Made by a program: the position numbers and the translations under genes. This document shows, piece by piece, positions 55,990-64,000 of a DNA stretch of 64,000 nucleotides (position 1 is the first letter of the stretch; every line of letters begins with the position of its first letter). Source of the stretch: Azospirillum sp. TSH58 (GTDB lineage Bacteria; Pseudomonadota; Alphaproteobacteria; Azospirillales; Azospirillaceae); contig NZ_CP022367.1 of assembly GCF_003119115.1 (NCBI RefSeq), positions 310,001 to 374,000 on the forward strand, read 5' to 3'. A model generated the notes under the pieces. The model ran no database searches, was not told the origin of the DNA, and saw nothing but the letters and a program-made list of their open reading frames with translations.

Positions 55990-58067
55990 CAGGCGTCCCC
56001 TCCGGCCATCAGGCGGCTCTGTGCGTCCACCTCGTCCAGGCGCCCCAGGAAGGCTGCAAGGTGGGCCACGGCCAGCGGGTCGTCGCGGATGTGCTGGACC
56101 AGCGCGGAGAGGCTGGGGTTCAGGTCGCTGACCTGGACGTCGAGCGTCCCGGTCATCCCCTTCGTCACCTTCCAGAAGAACTTCTCCGTCTTCACGGGCT
56201 TCACCGCGATCCGGGACGGCGGAGGAGCCGGGGTGGCGGAGGTAGCAGGGGGTGTCGGCGCCGTCCCAGCCGATGGTGCCGCAGGCGCAGGGTTCGTGGG
56301 CGCAGGGGTCGTGGGCATCGGAGCCGTAGGCGTCGGGGCTGCGTCAACGGCCCCCGCCCCAGTCACGGTCGGCGCAAGACCTCCAGACGCGGATCCCGCG
56401 GCTCCGGCGGGAGCGGGCGCCGCTCCCTTCCGGTACTTCCTCTGGCTGTCCCGACGCGCGACGTCGGCGACCTTCTTGATCTCCTCCTGAAGCTGCTGCG
56501 GCAACAGGACGATCCGCTTGCTGACGTTGATCTTGAACGCGTCGTCCAGCACATGGTCGAAATCGACGACGACCCGCGCCAGCTTGGTCTTCTCGTCGGT
56601 GGTGTTCCACATCTCGTGCCAACCGCCCCACTTGATCAGGCGGTCGTGACGGTAGATGAACAGGCCCTGCGTCTCCGTCCGCTTGCCATGCAGGCCGATC
56701 AGGTCGAGCGCGCGCCGGACGGCGTCCTGGCCCTCGGGCGCGTGGTGGCTGCTGATCTCGCTCTCCGAGGGAAGCAGGTAGGCCTGCACCAGAACCCGGC
56801 CGTCCTCGCCGCCGGTGGGGATGCGGATGGTCTTCGCGTCATAGGCCGAGGCCAGCGGATGGCCGAAGGGGTTGTTCGGTTCGACGCGCTTCCCGTTGAT
56901 CAAGATGGCCACGGTCTTCCGCCCGACAGCCCGCCCCTCCAGGAAGCGGTGAAAGACCAGGGCAAGGTGCCGCTCGAGCTGTCTAACCTCGGAGGAGTAG
57001 GGGTCCAGTCCTCGCATGTTCGGCATCGTCTGCGGCGGGCGCATGTCCTTCCACAGGACGACCGTCCCGTGGCCTCCAAGGGCGGTCGCCTCCTCCTCCC
57101 AGCGTTCCAGCGGATCGGACTTGGCCACCCAGCCGTCCATGTCGTTGACGTCCCAGGTCAGATGGCACGCCGGGGCGCCCTCACTCTTGCTCACGACGGT
57201 CAGGACCTTCGCCTGGGACCACGAGGCGCCCTTGAGACCGTAGCCGTACTTCCCAAGGCTCCGCTGGTCATAGTCGGACGCGCTGCCGACCCTCATCGCC
57301 TCCTCCAGCGTCGCCCGGTCCATGCCGACGCCGTTGTCCGCGATGCCCATCCATCGGCCATGGCCACCGTCCGGCCGTCCGAACGTGATCGAAACCTCGG
57401 TGGCGTCGGCGCTGATCGCGTTGTCCACCAGATCGGCGACAGCGTCCGGCAGGGAGTAGCCCACAGAAGCCAGGATGGACACCGTTCTGGAAGGGTTCGG
57501 GGGCAACGCGACGCCGTTCCCCCCGTTCCTGGCGGCGACCATCGTCATCGTGCTCCCCCTGTGCTTCGCGGTGAAAAGATCCGGGCGAGCCTCGCCCAGC
57601 AAGCGCCAGACACGCTCGCCCTCCTCGTCATGGAGAGCGATCATCGCCGACTTCGCGAGGCGGCAGCTCTCGCCGTCGGCGAGAACGGCCCTCGTGACGG
57701 GATGGTCCGCTGGGAACACCGCCCACGCGCCGGAGCCGGGCGCCGTCCCCGCATCAATCTCCATGGCGAAGAGGCAGCCCGGATCAACGAAGTGGTAGAA
57801 CTTGTCCTTGGGACAGTTGCCCTCCAGCCGCCAGTTCTTCTCCTGGCGCTTCAGCCACTGCCGCGCCCGCCCAACGCCTTGGTCGGTGTCGTACAGTAGG
57901 TCCATCTCGACGCGGTCGGTGTCCTTGGCGGCCGGAAAAACGCGGTCAACCACGTCCCAGTCGAAATTCACCGCCCGCTGCTTGGACCCCTCCTTCCCCT
58001 GGCGCCGGTACTCATGGAACATCCCGAGTTCGCTGTGGGTCAGGATGCGCAGGATCAGAAACCGCAT
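55989..58067 (-). CDS. GHKL ATPase with Pro/Ala/Thr-rich linker
   Basis: A 692-residue protein. An N-terminal domain of about 180 residues without a clear family match precedes the HATPase_c_3-type site: SLPDAVADLVDNAISADATE (about residue 205), IADNGVGMD (about 240), and GKYGYGLKGASWSQ (about 270). A low-complexity Pro/Ala/Thr linker spans about residues 546-610, followed by an 80-residue C-terminal tail. The ATG at 58067 lies inside the methyltransferase 3' end (13-nt overlap). It is distinct from the second GHKL ATPase at the operon end. Confidence 0.85.
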   Translation of the reverse strand: MRFLILRILTHSELGMFHEYRRQGKEGSKQRAVNFDWDVVDRVFPAAKDTDRVEMDLLYDTDQGVGRARQWLKRQEKNWRLEGNCPKDKFYHFVDPGCLFAMEIDAGTAPGSGAWAVFPADHPVTRAVLADGESCRLAKSAMIALHDEEGERVWRLLGEARPDLFTAKHRGSTMTMVAARNGGNGVALPPNPSRTVSILASVGYSLPDAVADLVDNAISADATEVSITFGRPDGGHGRWMGIADNGVGMDRATLEEAMRVGSASDYDQRSLGKYGYGLKGASWSQAKVLTVVSKSEGAPACHLTWDVNDMDGWVAKSDPLERWEEEATALGGHGTVVLWKDMRPPQTMPNMRGLDPYSSEVRQLERHLALVFHRFLEGRAVGRKTVAILINGKRVEPNNPFGHPLASAYDAKTIRIPTGGEDGRVLVQAYLLPSESEISSHHAPEGQDAVRRALDLIGLHGKRTETQGLFIYRHDRLIKWGGWHEMWNTTDEKTKLARVVVDFDHVLDDAFKINVSKRIVLLPQQLQEEIKKVADVARRDSQRKYRKGAAPAPAGAAGSASGGLAPTVTGAGAVDAAPTPTAPMPTTPAPTNPAPAAPSAGTAPTPPATSATPAPPPSRIAVKPVKTEKFFWKVTKGMTGTLDVQVSDLNPSLSALVQHIRDDPLAVAHLAAFLGRLDEVDAQSRLMAGGDA

Positions 58068-59650
58068 TTCTCGACGCCCCTCTCGGTGGCTGGGTCCGGC
58101 CGCCTGTCCAGGCTGAGCAGTTCGTGCCTGATGTCGACGGCCGGCCGGCAGCCGATCATCGACCGCATCTCCATGGCGATGGCATAGGCGACGAGCGGCG
58201 GGACGGCGTTGCCAATCTGCTTGAAGGCGGGATTCATGCTGCCGCGCAGGACGAACCCGTCCGGGAAGGATTGCAGCCGTGCCGCCTCGCGGACGGAGAT
58301 CGTCCGGGCCTGCTCGTCGTCGTAGTGGATATGGCTGTACGAGTCCTTGCCCAGGTGCGCCAAAAGGGTCCGCGATGGCCTGTCCCGATAGAGCTTCCAC
58401 CACTTGTTGGGGAACTTGCCGGGGTCGTACGGCAGCGTCCACTCCCTGACGAACGCCTGCGCCTGCAAGGTGCTGGCGGCCTTGTCCTCGCCGGACTCCC
58501 AGCGACTGTCCATCAGTTGTCGGCGCTTCTCCTCTACAAAACGCCAGACCTCGGGGTACTGCCAGCCTTCCTCCATCATGCGGAAGATCTTGTAGTCGCG
58601 CGGCAGGTAGCGGATCACGTGTCCCGTTGTATAATCCGTGGCGCCGAAGTTGGGCCATTTGCGCATGAGCTTGGACCACGGAGTCGTCGGCGTGGCGGAC
58701 GTGTAACCCACTGGCTCCGATGGGTCCTTGCGGCCGCGCGCGATGCGCCCGCTCTCCAGCATGTCCAGGGCGTAGATCGGGGGAAGGTCCGCGAACGCTT
58801 GGCCGGCCGTCGTGGCCGGTGGCAGGCCGTCCTCCTCCAAGGGGTCACCAATCCAGCAGTGGCTGTGCTCCGCGTCCGCGTGCATCGCGTTGATCAGCTT
58901 CCGAGCCGTCGCGCGCGTCCCCTCGTATCCGGCCGGCAAGACCGAATAGTGGGTCGGCGACGGGAAGACCACGTCCTCGTCCAAGTCCTCATGCACGCCC
59001 ACCAGGAACATGCGCTCCCGCGTCTGTGGGACGCCGAACCAGGACGCATTCAGAAGGGTATACCGGACCCGGTAGCCTTCCCTGCGGAGGTGCTCGGACA
59101 CCGTCTCGGCGACGTTCTTCCCGCCATGGTTCAGGATGTCCGGGACGTTCTCCATCAAGAGCGCGAGAGGCTTGGTTTCGCGGACATAGTGCAGGTACCG
59201 CTGCCAAAGGTTCACGCGGCCATCTACAAGGAAGGCGACGTCGGCATCGTCCTCCTCCCGGCGATGAGCCTCATGACGGAGCTTTGCCCGCCCGACCCGG
59301 GCGAAGGCTTGGCAGGGCGGGCCGCCAACAAGGACGTCAACCTGCTCGTCCACGGGACCGTCGATCCCCAGGTCGCGGAAGATCGAGCTGGGATCCTCGC
59401 AGTTGATGTCGTAGGGATTGTTGTGGGCTTGGCGATTCCTCCCGCGGCTGATGGCTGCGAAGTTGGCACCATGGGACTGGGCGGCCCAAGGATCGGACTC
59501 GACAGATGCAACGAGTTCAAACCCGGCGGTGGCGAAGCCAAGCGTGATCCCGCCACACCCTGCGAACAAATCCATCAACCTTGGCGGTTCCCCGCCTCTC
59601 AACCGGGCAATCTTGCGGCGCATTGTTATTGATGCAACCATTCGCCCCAT
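58055..59650 (-). CDS. DNA (cytosine-5) methyltransferase
   Basis: A C5-methyltransferase of up to 531 residues, first of the island operon. Motif I DLFAGCGGITLGF (about residue 27), motif IV GGPPCQAFARVG with catalytic Cys (about 110), motif VI ENVPDI, motif VIII QTRERMFLVGV, motif IX RTLLAHLGKDSYSHIHY and motif X GNAVPPLVAYAIA are all present. The target-recognition region lies between VIII and IX. The start could be ATG 59650, 59641 or 59623; none has a strong ribosome site. It is the likely modification arm and the source of the mismatches repaired by Vsr. Confidence 0.93.
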   Translation of the reverse strand: MGRMVASITMRRKIARLRGGEPPRLMDLFAGCGGITLGFATAGFELVASVESDPWAAQSHGANFAAISRGRNRQAHNNPYDINCEDPSSIFRDLGIDGPVDEQVDVLVGGPPCQAFARVGRAKLRHEAHRREEDDADVAFLVDGRVNLWQRYLHYVRETKPLALLMENVPDILNHGGKNVAETVSEHLRREGYRVRYTLLNASWFGVPQTRERMFLVGVHEDLDEDVVFPSPTHYSVLPAGYEGTRATARKLINAMHADAEHSHCWIGDPLEEDGLPPATTAGQAFADLPPIYALDMLESGRIARGRKDPSEPVGYTSATPTTPWSKLMRKWPNFGATDYTTGHVIRYLPRDYKIFRMMEEGWQYPEVWRFVEEKRRQLMDSRWESGEDKAASTLQAQAFVREWTLPYDPGKFPNKWWKLYRDRPSRTLLAHLGKDSYSHIHYDDEQARTISVREAARLQSFPDGFVLRGSMNPAFKQIGNAVPPLVAYAIAMEMRSMIGCRPAVDIRHELLSLDRRPDPATERGVEKCGF

Positions 59651-60333
59651 ACTCTCGTGTCATTGTGCATTTGGCGCCACACTGGAAATTTGCCGAACAA
59701 AGGAAGGTTGCAACGGTTGAGACGGCACAGGTTAATGCGCCGCCCCACTAGGCGCAATGGCGACCGCGCGGAGAAAGGCGCCGCCGGGTTGCACACCTGC
59801 CTCAGGCGCCACCCTACCGCCGTCCTCCCACCCTTCCACTTCCCGGCAGAGTACCGGCGCCGGAAGAGGCTGTCACACCCCGAACTCCGCATCGACCGGT
59901 GAGCCGTCTCCGGTCTTCCCTGGACGCAGGGCGCATCTCCAACGCCGTGGCGAGGATCGGCAAGGTTGGCAGACTAGGAACTCAAAATTTCTCGCGCGAT
60001 CAAAGGCTTGCGGATTGACCACGGATCGGCAGGCACATCGGCAGAATTCTGGACGCTGTCGTGGAAATCAGCAACAAGGCCAAAGGGTTAGTGGATTGGA
60101 TGATCGGCAGATGTTGAACGGAGAATGGGGACAGCTCGGCTGGACACTCCGTTCCCGCCGGAATGGCCGCCCCTTCCGTACGGTTCGGTATGCAGCCGCG
60201 TTCGGGACCAGCAACGTGCCCTGCCGAAAAGAAGGCGCCATGCCCCGTTGGTCGAGGCAGGGAGCCCGTATCAGGAGCCGAAGCGCGGTGGGTCCTTATA
60301 GCGGGACCCACCGTGACACTCCGGGGCCCCCAC
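59651..60333. other. 683-bp gap upstream of the methyltransferase
   Basis: It should contain the promoter of the minus-strand island operon near 59660-59760, an AT-richer part, but no clear -35/-10 pair was found. A plus-strand frame across 59757-60374 has an Arg/Ser/Pro-rich composition typical of a non-coding frame in high-GC DNA. A hairpin lies at 60286-60313. Confidence 0.5.
60286..60313 (-). terminator. Perfect 10-bp hairpin after the small unknown gene
   Basis: CGGTGGGTCC (60286-60295) pairs with GGACCCACCG (60304-60313) across an 8-nt loop, 20 nt beyond the stop of the minus-strand small gene. There is no T tract, so termination is only a suggestion. Confidence 0.45.
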
Positions 60334-60693
60334 CTACTGCGGAGCGCCCTTGCTCACGAGATGGACACGGATGACGGGTCGATCGAACCCGCGGAGCAGA
60401 AGCAGGCCGGCGTCAAGAGCCGCGTCGAGGTCTTCTATGATGTCGAAGATGTCCTGCACGGTCAGGGAAAGCTGGTAGTCCATCGCCTCCGCTGCCTGGA
60501 CGATCATGTCCAGCTTCCGACGGTCGGCGGCGCCGCGCTGCCCACAGGCCCAGCGCTGCAGGGTTTCCTGAAGCCAATCTGCGAACTTCATGGTCGCCGC
60601 GTTCTGTTCCGCCGGAAGCACACGGATGATCGCGTCGTCTTCGATGCACGCGGCCAGGGCTGCGCCGCTCCGCACCGGGGTGGTCATCATCAT
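60334..60693 (-). CDS. Small protein of unknown function downstream of the relaxase
   Basis: An acidic, largely helical protein of about 119 residues (KFADWLQETLQRWACG; LSLTVQDIFDIIEDLDAALD). I do not recognise a family. It follows the relaxase gene by about 96 nt on the same strand, starts with a run of ATG codons after AGGAC, and has plausible codon usage, so it is probably real. A mobilisation accessory role is possible, but nothing in the sequence proves it. Confidence 0.55.
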   Translation of the reverse strand: MMMTTPVRSGAALAACIEDDAIIRVLPAEQNAATMKFADWLQETLQRWACGQRGAADRRKLDMIVQAAEAMDYQLSLTVQDIFDIIEDLDAALDAGLLLLRGFDRPVIRVHLVSKGAPQ

Positions 60694-60792
60694 CACGGGT
60701 CGTCCTGAGTTGCGACCGCCCGGTGTGGCGGCCCGCAGGGCCAGCCGCCACGACGGGCGGACGCAACGCCGACGCGTCCCGACCGCTGCTTG

Positions 60793-63546
60793 TCACCTCG
60801 CATACTCGTCGCGGATCCGGGACTTGGACGGCTGGAGAGACTGCAGGGAGATACCGCGCTGCCGCGCAACCCTTGCGATGACCGAGTAGGCGTGCCGGTG
60901 TTCGTTCCGGCGCCTCTCCTCGCCCGCCTCACGGGCCGCCCGTTCGGTTGCCCGCGCCGCCTTCAGGAGGTCGTCCTTGCTCATGACCTTGAGCCGCGCC
61001 TCCAGGGCCTTGACGGCCTCGGTCGCGGCACTGGTCAACCGGAAGGCGCCCGCCACCGCGCCCGACGGCCGCGGCTTCTCGCCGGTCATGACCTCCAGCG
61101 ACTCCTGGGTTGCCGCGGGTGGCTTCACGTCGCCGATGATGGTCGTCGCTTCCGAGTCGGGGTTCACCCAGTCGGGCCGACCAGTCCGTTGGCCTGCCTC
61201 CGGCCGCGGGTTCCTGTTCGGCGCCTCACCGCGCGCTTGAGCATCATTGCGCCGGCTGGGGAGCGCAGAGGAAAGATCGCCCGGCTCCTTGCCATGGCTG
61301 ATGGCATCCATCAGCCGACGCCACGCCGCCTTCGCCGGATCGACCAAGCCGGCCTGCCGGGCAAGGAGCATCACCAATCGCCGTCCGTGGCGGACCAGAG
61401 CCTCGTAGGCGCGTTTCCATCCCTGCGCTTCCAGTTCCGCCTGCTCGCGGCTGGCGCGCTCCCGCGCAAGCTCCGCATCCCGACCTTCGATCGCCGTCGT
61501 GAGGATCGCCAGAGCCGCCGGAACCCGCTCGGCAGCGGCGCCGCGGAGGTGCACACCAAGCGCCCGCACCGGCGCGTCCAACAGGGTGGCCACCTCATCC
61601 AGTGCTTGGTCACGGTTCGCCTGCGCAATCGCCCGCAGCCGGGCGCCGGGTTCGCTGGGCAGGACCTCCGGCGTCAGCCCCGCTGACCGCGCCGCCTCCT
61701 CCACGGCGTCGGACTGTCGGCTGGCAGCCTGCAACCGCTTGCGCAGCTCAAGCGCCAACTGTTCGTCGGCAGCGTCGGTGTCGACCGTCCGGCGCACGAG
61801 GCGGAGTGCCTGTTCGGCACGGTGACGCGCTTGCCGATCTTCGTCGGCCTGCCGGGCAGCAGCCGCTCCGGTGATGGACGCAGACTCGGCGCTGCGCTTC
61901 GCCTCGGTCAGTAGCTGCCGCAGTGCAGTCCCTTCCGCGCGCAGGGCAACACAGTCCGCTTCCGTTGCCCGCCGCTTCTCCTGCTCCAGCGCCAGGGCCG
62001 CCTTCGTACGTGCCAAGTCCCTGGTGAGTTCCTCGGCGTGCGTCTCCGCCGACGCACGCGCCCGCTGCTCGCGTATCAGCACGCCGCGCGATCTCTCGTA
62101 CGCGGTCGCCATGGCGCCCCGGGCGACGGTGACGATCCCATCGGCCAGAGACGCCGCGACATCCGGCTGCGCCTGCCCGGTCGCCGCCGCGATGGTCGCG
62201 ACGCTCCGCGTGGCAGCATCCAGTTCCTCCCGCAGCCGCGCCGCGTCCGCCGCCGGCTCCCGCACCATCGTCATCCTGTCGCTTGCCTCAGGAACGGCGA
62301 TCCCGACGGCCCCCGGTCCGGGCGCGCGCGCTTTCCGAGCAGCGTCGCGGGCCTTCAGGTAGTCGAGCACCATCGCGTGTATCCCGCTCCACAAGGCACG
62401 GTCATGCCAGTCAACGACCACACCGGAAGGAGCTTCGACCTTCACCATCCCACCCGTTTCCCGGCTGAAGCGAACCCCTTGCGCTTCCAGTTCTTCGATC
62501 CGGACAATGGCCCGAGCCAGACGCACCGATTTTTTGTCGGGCATTGCACGTCTGGACTTTTCGAGTTCGGCTACGATGGCGTTGAATTGATGAGGCATGA
62601 CGTCCACTCCTCCAAAATCCAGAGCACGCCCCTCGACGACCGGATGATAGGCCGGACCGAGCGGCACCTGGAAAAGCGGTTCATGGTGCGGCCCGACGGC
62701 GCCGAGGTCCTGCTGTTGACGGTGGCGATGCCACTTCGACCGCTGATTTACGCGATGGCTCGCCCCGGTCTCGGCCAAGGCCACGTTGCACAGTTGCTCC
62801 CACAGCTTGCGGCTTCCAATGAGGAAGGCCTTCCGCGACAGGTCGCGGTCCTTCGGGCCGAGGGCGCCGTCGACGAGCGGGCGCGTCGTCGCCAGAACGT
62901 GCGCGTGCGGCTGGTAGACGATGAGGCGCCCGTCGGGCAGTTCCAAGAGGTGCGGGCCGTCCACTGGTGGAGTGCTGGGGACACGGACCACCGGGATCAC
63001 CGGCCACGCGAGATCGACCGTGTTCGCCAACTTCTCGGCGGCGGCCGGCACCCTGGGGTCCAGGGGGCGCCCGTACAGGTGGACCGCAATGTCGGCGATC
63101 AGGTTGCGTGATCCGAGGTGCTCATCAACGAAATGCTCCACCGACCGGATCGACGTCGCGATGGGGACCTCCCGGCTGAGCGACAGCGTGTATTGCAGCG
63201 CCAGCGTCGCGTCACGGCGCCGTTCGCTGAGTTCCACCCTGGTCCACAAGGTCTGCCGATCGGCGCACCAAGCGGGCGCACCCGCGGGCGCGCGGATGTC
63301 GGTGTGGTGGACACCGGACTTGGCGGTGAAGTCCACAACCGCCGACACAGGGTCCTGTCCCTTCGCCGCCCATGCCTCTCGCAGGTCGGCGCCGATGGTC
63401 AGACCGACCCCAGCCTGGTAAGCGGCCGCCGCGATGACGGTGCGGAACCGGCCACCGGACTGATAAGCCGCCGACGCTCCGGCCTTCGCGCCGGCGCCAC
63501 GGGAGAGCATGCCCTGTTCGATGCGAAAGTATCCCAGATCCGCCAC
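60793..63546 (-). CDS. MobA/MobL-family relaxase with long coiled-coil C-terminus
   Basis: A protein of about 917 residues. The N-terminal part has the MobA/MobL pattern: FRIEQGMLSRGAGAKAGASAAY, ELSERRRDATLALQYTLSLS, and the histidine motif in VYQPHAHVLATTRPL (HxH, about residue 245). The region about 480-830 is Ala/Glu/Arg-rich and should be coiled coil. GTG at 63546, with GGAGGT 9 nt upstream, is chosen; a longer frame to 63636 lacks a start signal. Relaxases nick oriT and lead DNA into recipients. The tandem repeats just upstream may belong to the transfer or replication region. Confidence 0.82.
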   Translation of the reverse strand: MADLGYFRIEQGMLSRGAGAKAGASAAYQSGGRFRTVIAAAAYQAGVGLTIGADLREAWAAKGQDPVSAVVDFTAKSGVHHTDIRAPAGAPAWCADRQTLWTRVELSERRRDATLALQYTLSLSREVPIATSIRSVEHFVDEHLGSRNLIADIAVHLYGRPLDPRVPAAAEKLANTVDLAWPVIPVVRVPSTPPVDGPHLLELPDGRLIVYQPHAHVLATTRPLVDGALGPKDRDLSRKAFLIGSRKLWEQLCNVALAETGASHRVNQRSKWHRHRQQQDLGAVGPHHEPLFQVPLGPAYHPVVEGRALDFGGVDVMPHQFNAIVAELEKSRRAMPDKKSVRLARAIVRIEELEAQGVRFSRETGGMVKVEAPSGVVVDWHDRALWSGIHAMVLDYLKARDAARKARAPGPGAVGIAVPEASDRMTMVREPAADAARLREELDAATRSVATIAAATGQAQPDVAASLADGIVTVARGAMATAYERSRGVLIREQRARASAETHAEELTRDLARTKAALALEQEKRRATEADCVALRAEGTALRQLLTEAKRSAESASITGAAAARQADEDRQARHRAEQALRLVRRTVDTDAADEQLALELRKRLQAASRQSDAVEEAARSAGLTPEVLPSEPGARLRAIAQANRDQALDEVATLLDAPVRALGVHLRGAAAERVPAALAILTTAIEGRDAELARERASREQAELEAQGWKRAYEALVRHGRRLVMLLARQAGLVDPAKAAWRRLMDAISHGKEPGDLSSALPSRRNDAQARGEAPNRNPRPEAGQRTGRPDWVNPDSEATTIIGDVKPPAATQESLEVMTGEKPRPSGAVAGAFRLTSAATEAVKALEARLKVMSKDDLLKAARATERAAREAGEERRRNEHRHAYSVIARVARQRGISLQSLQPSKSRIRDEYAR

Positions 63547-63631
63547 GGCATCGGCACCTCCACGCCGTCGTCGATCCGGCAACCGGCCCTGGCCGGCCCC
63601 GGAGGCGTTGCGGCCCGCCGCAACGCCTAAC

Positions 63632-63867
63632 TGCACACTTCTTCGCTCAAGGCTGCCCGTGCACTTCTTCGCTCAAGGCTGCCCGTGCACTTCTTCGCTC
63701 AAGGCTGCCCGTGCACTTCTTCGCTCAAGGCTGCCCGTGCACTTCTTCGCTCAAGGCTGCCCGTGCACTTCTTCGCTCAAGGCTGCCCGTGCACTTCTTC
63801 GCTCAAGGCTGCCCGTGCACTTCTTCGCTCAAGGCTGCCCGTGCACTTCTTCGCTCAAGGCTGCCCG
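63632..63867. repeat. 26-bp tandem direct-repeat array
   Basis: One 28-bp variant (63632-63659) followed by eight identical 26-bp units (63660-63867), each reading tgcacttcttcgctcaaggc plus tgcccg. There are no spacers. Units are perfect, suggesting recent expansion or strong constraint. The array lies 86 bp upstream of the relaxase start. Confidence 0.95.
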
Positions 63868-64000
63868 TGGCGAGGGCCGGAGGTCCGACACCCGGGCAGC
63901 CTGGTTCGGAAGGAAGCGTATGGAGGGTTCCGCCCCGCCGCATCGGGCGCCGGGCAATTTTCTGCGCCGTTTGGGTGAAATGGTGGACCTGAACGGCCCG
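63868..64000. other. Window edge, no gene assigned
   Basis: The 133 bp after the repeat array contain an open plus-strand frame continuing from the repeats (repetitive Ala/Leu/Ser/Cys peptides), which is unlikely to be a real gene. Nothing else was recognised. Confidence 0.4.

Noticed and set aside
49975..59650. DISARM, BREX or Dnd defence system
   Set aside because: There is no PglZ, PglX, DUF1998, phospholipase D-type, BrxC or DndB-E protein; the gene set is defined by Z1, GHKL, DUF4420 and Vsr instead.
59757..60374. A 205-codon plus-strand gene upstream of the methyltransferase
   Set aside because: Arg/Ser/Pro-rich composition, no ribosome site, no recognisable domain, and it runs into the 3' end of the opposite-strand small gene.
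63632..63867. CRISPR array
   Set aside because: The units are contiguous with no spacers, and no cas gene is present in the window.
63685..63992. A protein made of 26-residue repeats encoded by the direct repeats
   Set aside because: The periodic peptide follows automatically from a 26-bp repeat read in three phases; two overlapping frames are equally open and neither has a convincing start signal.

Overview
The window is high-GC DNA that reads like an alphaproteobacterium of the Azospirillum/Rhodospirillales type. The evidence is GC-rich third codon positions, long spurious antisense frames, a formamide/urea-type transporter locus with chemotaxis and transporter-linked sensor genes, and GC-rich palindromic intergenic repeats. 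The genus call is an inference from gene content. No rRNA or tRNA gene was recognised. An IS-rich layout and a MobA/MobL relaxase next to a tandem-repeat array suggest a large plasmid, chromid or integrated mobilisable element.

Region 1 (1-21 kb) handles short-chain amides and urea. A minus-strand run urtA-urtB-urtC-urtD-urtE is followed by a chemoreceptor fused to a UrtA-like binding domain, formamidase (fmdA) and fmdB, ending at a rho-independent terminator. A GntR regulator with an orphan binding protein follows downstream. Divergent from urtA lies a very large hybrid histidine kinase whose sensor is an NCS1 (cytosine/purine/allantoin-type) transporter domain, overlapping a LuxR-type response regulator. 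Next come aliphatic amidase amiE with a NorQ/NorD-like AAA+/VWA pair, an SDR and a GlxA-type regulator. The likely logic is to sense, swim to, import and hydrolyse amides and urea for nitrogen.

Region 2 (22.5-38 kb) has a complete dipeptide/nickel-type ABC transporter (dppABCDF-like), a dead IS3-family element, a five-gene operon for an unsaturated dicarboxylate (PrpF-family isomerase, DctA, mesaconyl-CoA-hydratase-like MaoC protein, class III CoA-transferase, fumarase/aspartase-superfamily lyase) with a divergent LysR regulator, and a decayed IS630 element.

Region 3 (38-48.8 kb) has a glycoside hydrolase family 3 protein and CreD, divergent from a CreB/CreC-like two-component pair. A second histidine kinase plus sigma-54 activator then faces a three-gene operon (SDR-DoxX, DUF2269, DUF4166) that is preceded by a near-perfect sigma-54 -24/-12 promoter.

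Region 4 (48.8-64 kb) is an accessory island that begins inside the 3' end of the DUF4166 gene with a large-serine-recombinase remnant. Its core is a tightly overlapping six-gene operon: C5-cytosine methyltransferase, GHKL ATPase, Z1 helicase, DUF4420 (PD-(D/E)XK-type), Vsr endonuclease, and a GHKL ATPase carrying an apparent C-terminal PD-(D/E)XK nuclease. This looks like a multi-component restriction/defence system. It is followed by a small unknown gene, a MobA/MobL relaxase and nine copies of a 26-bp direct repeat.
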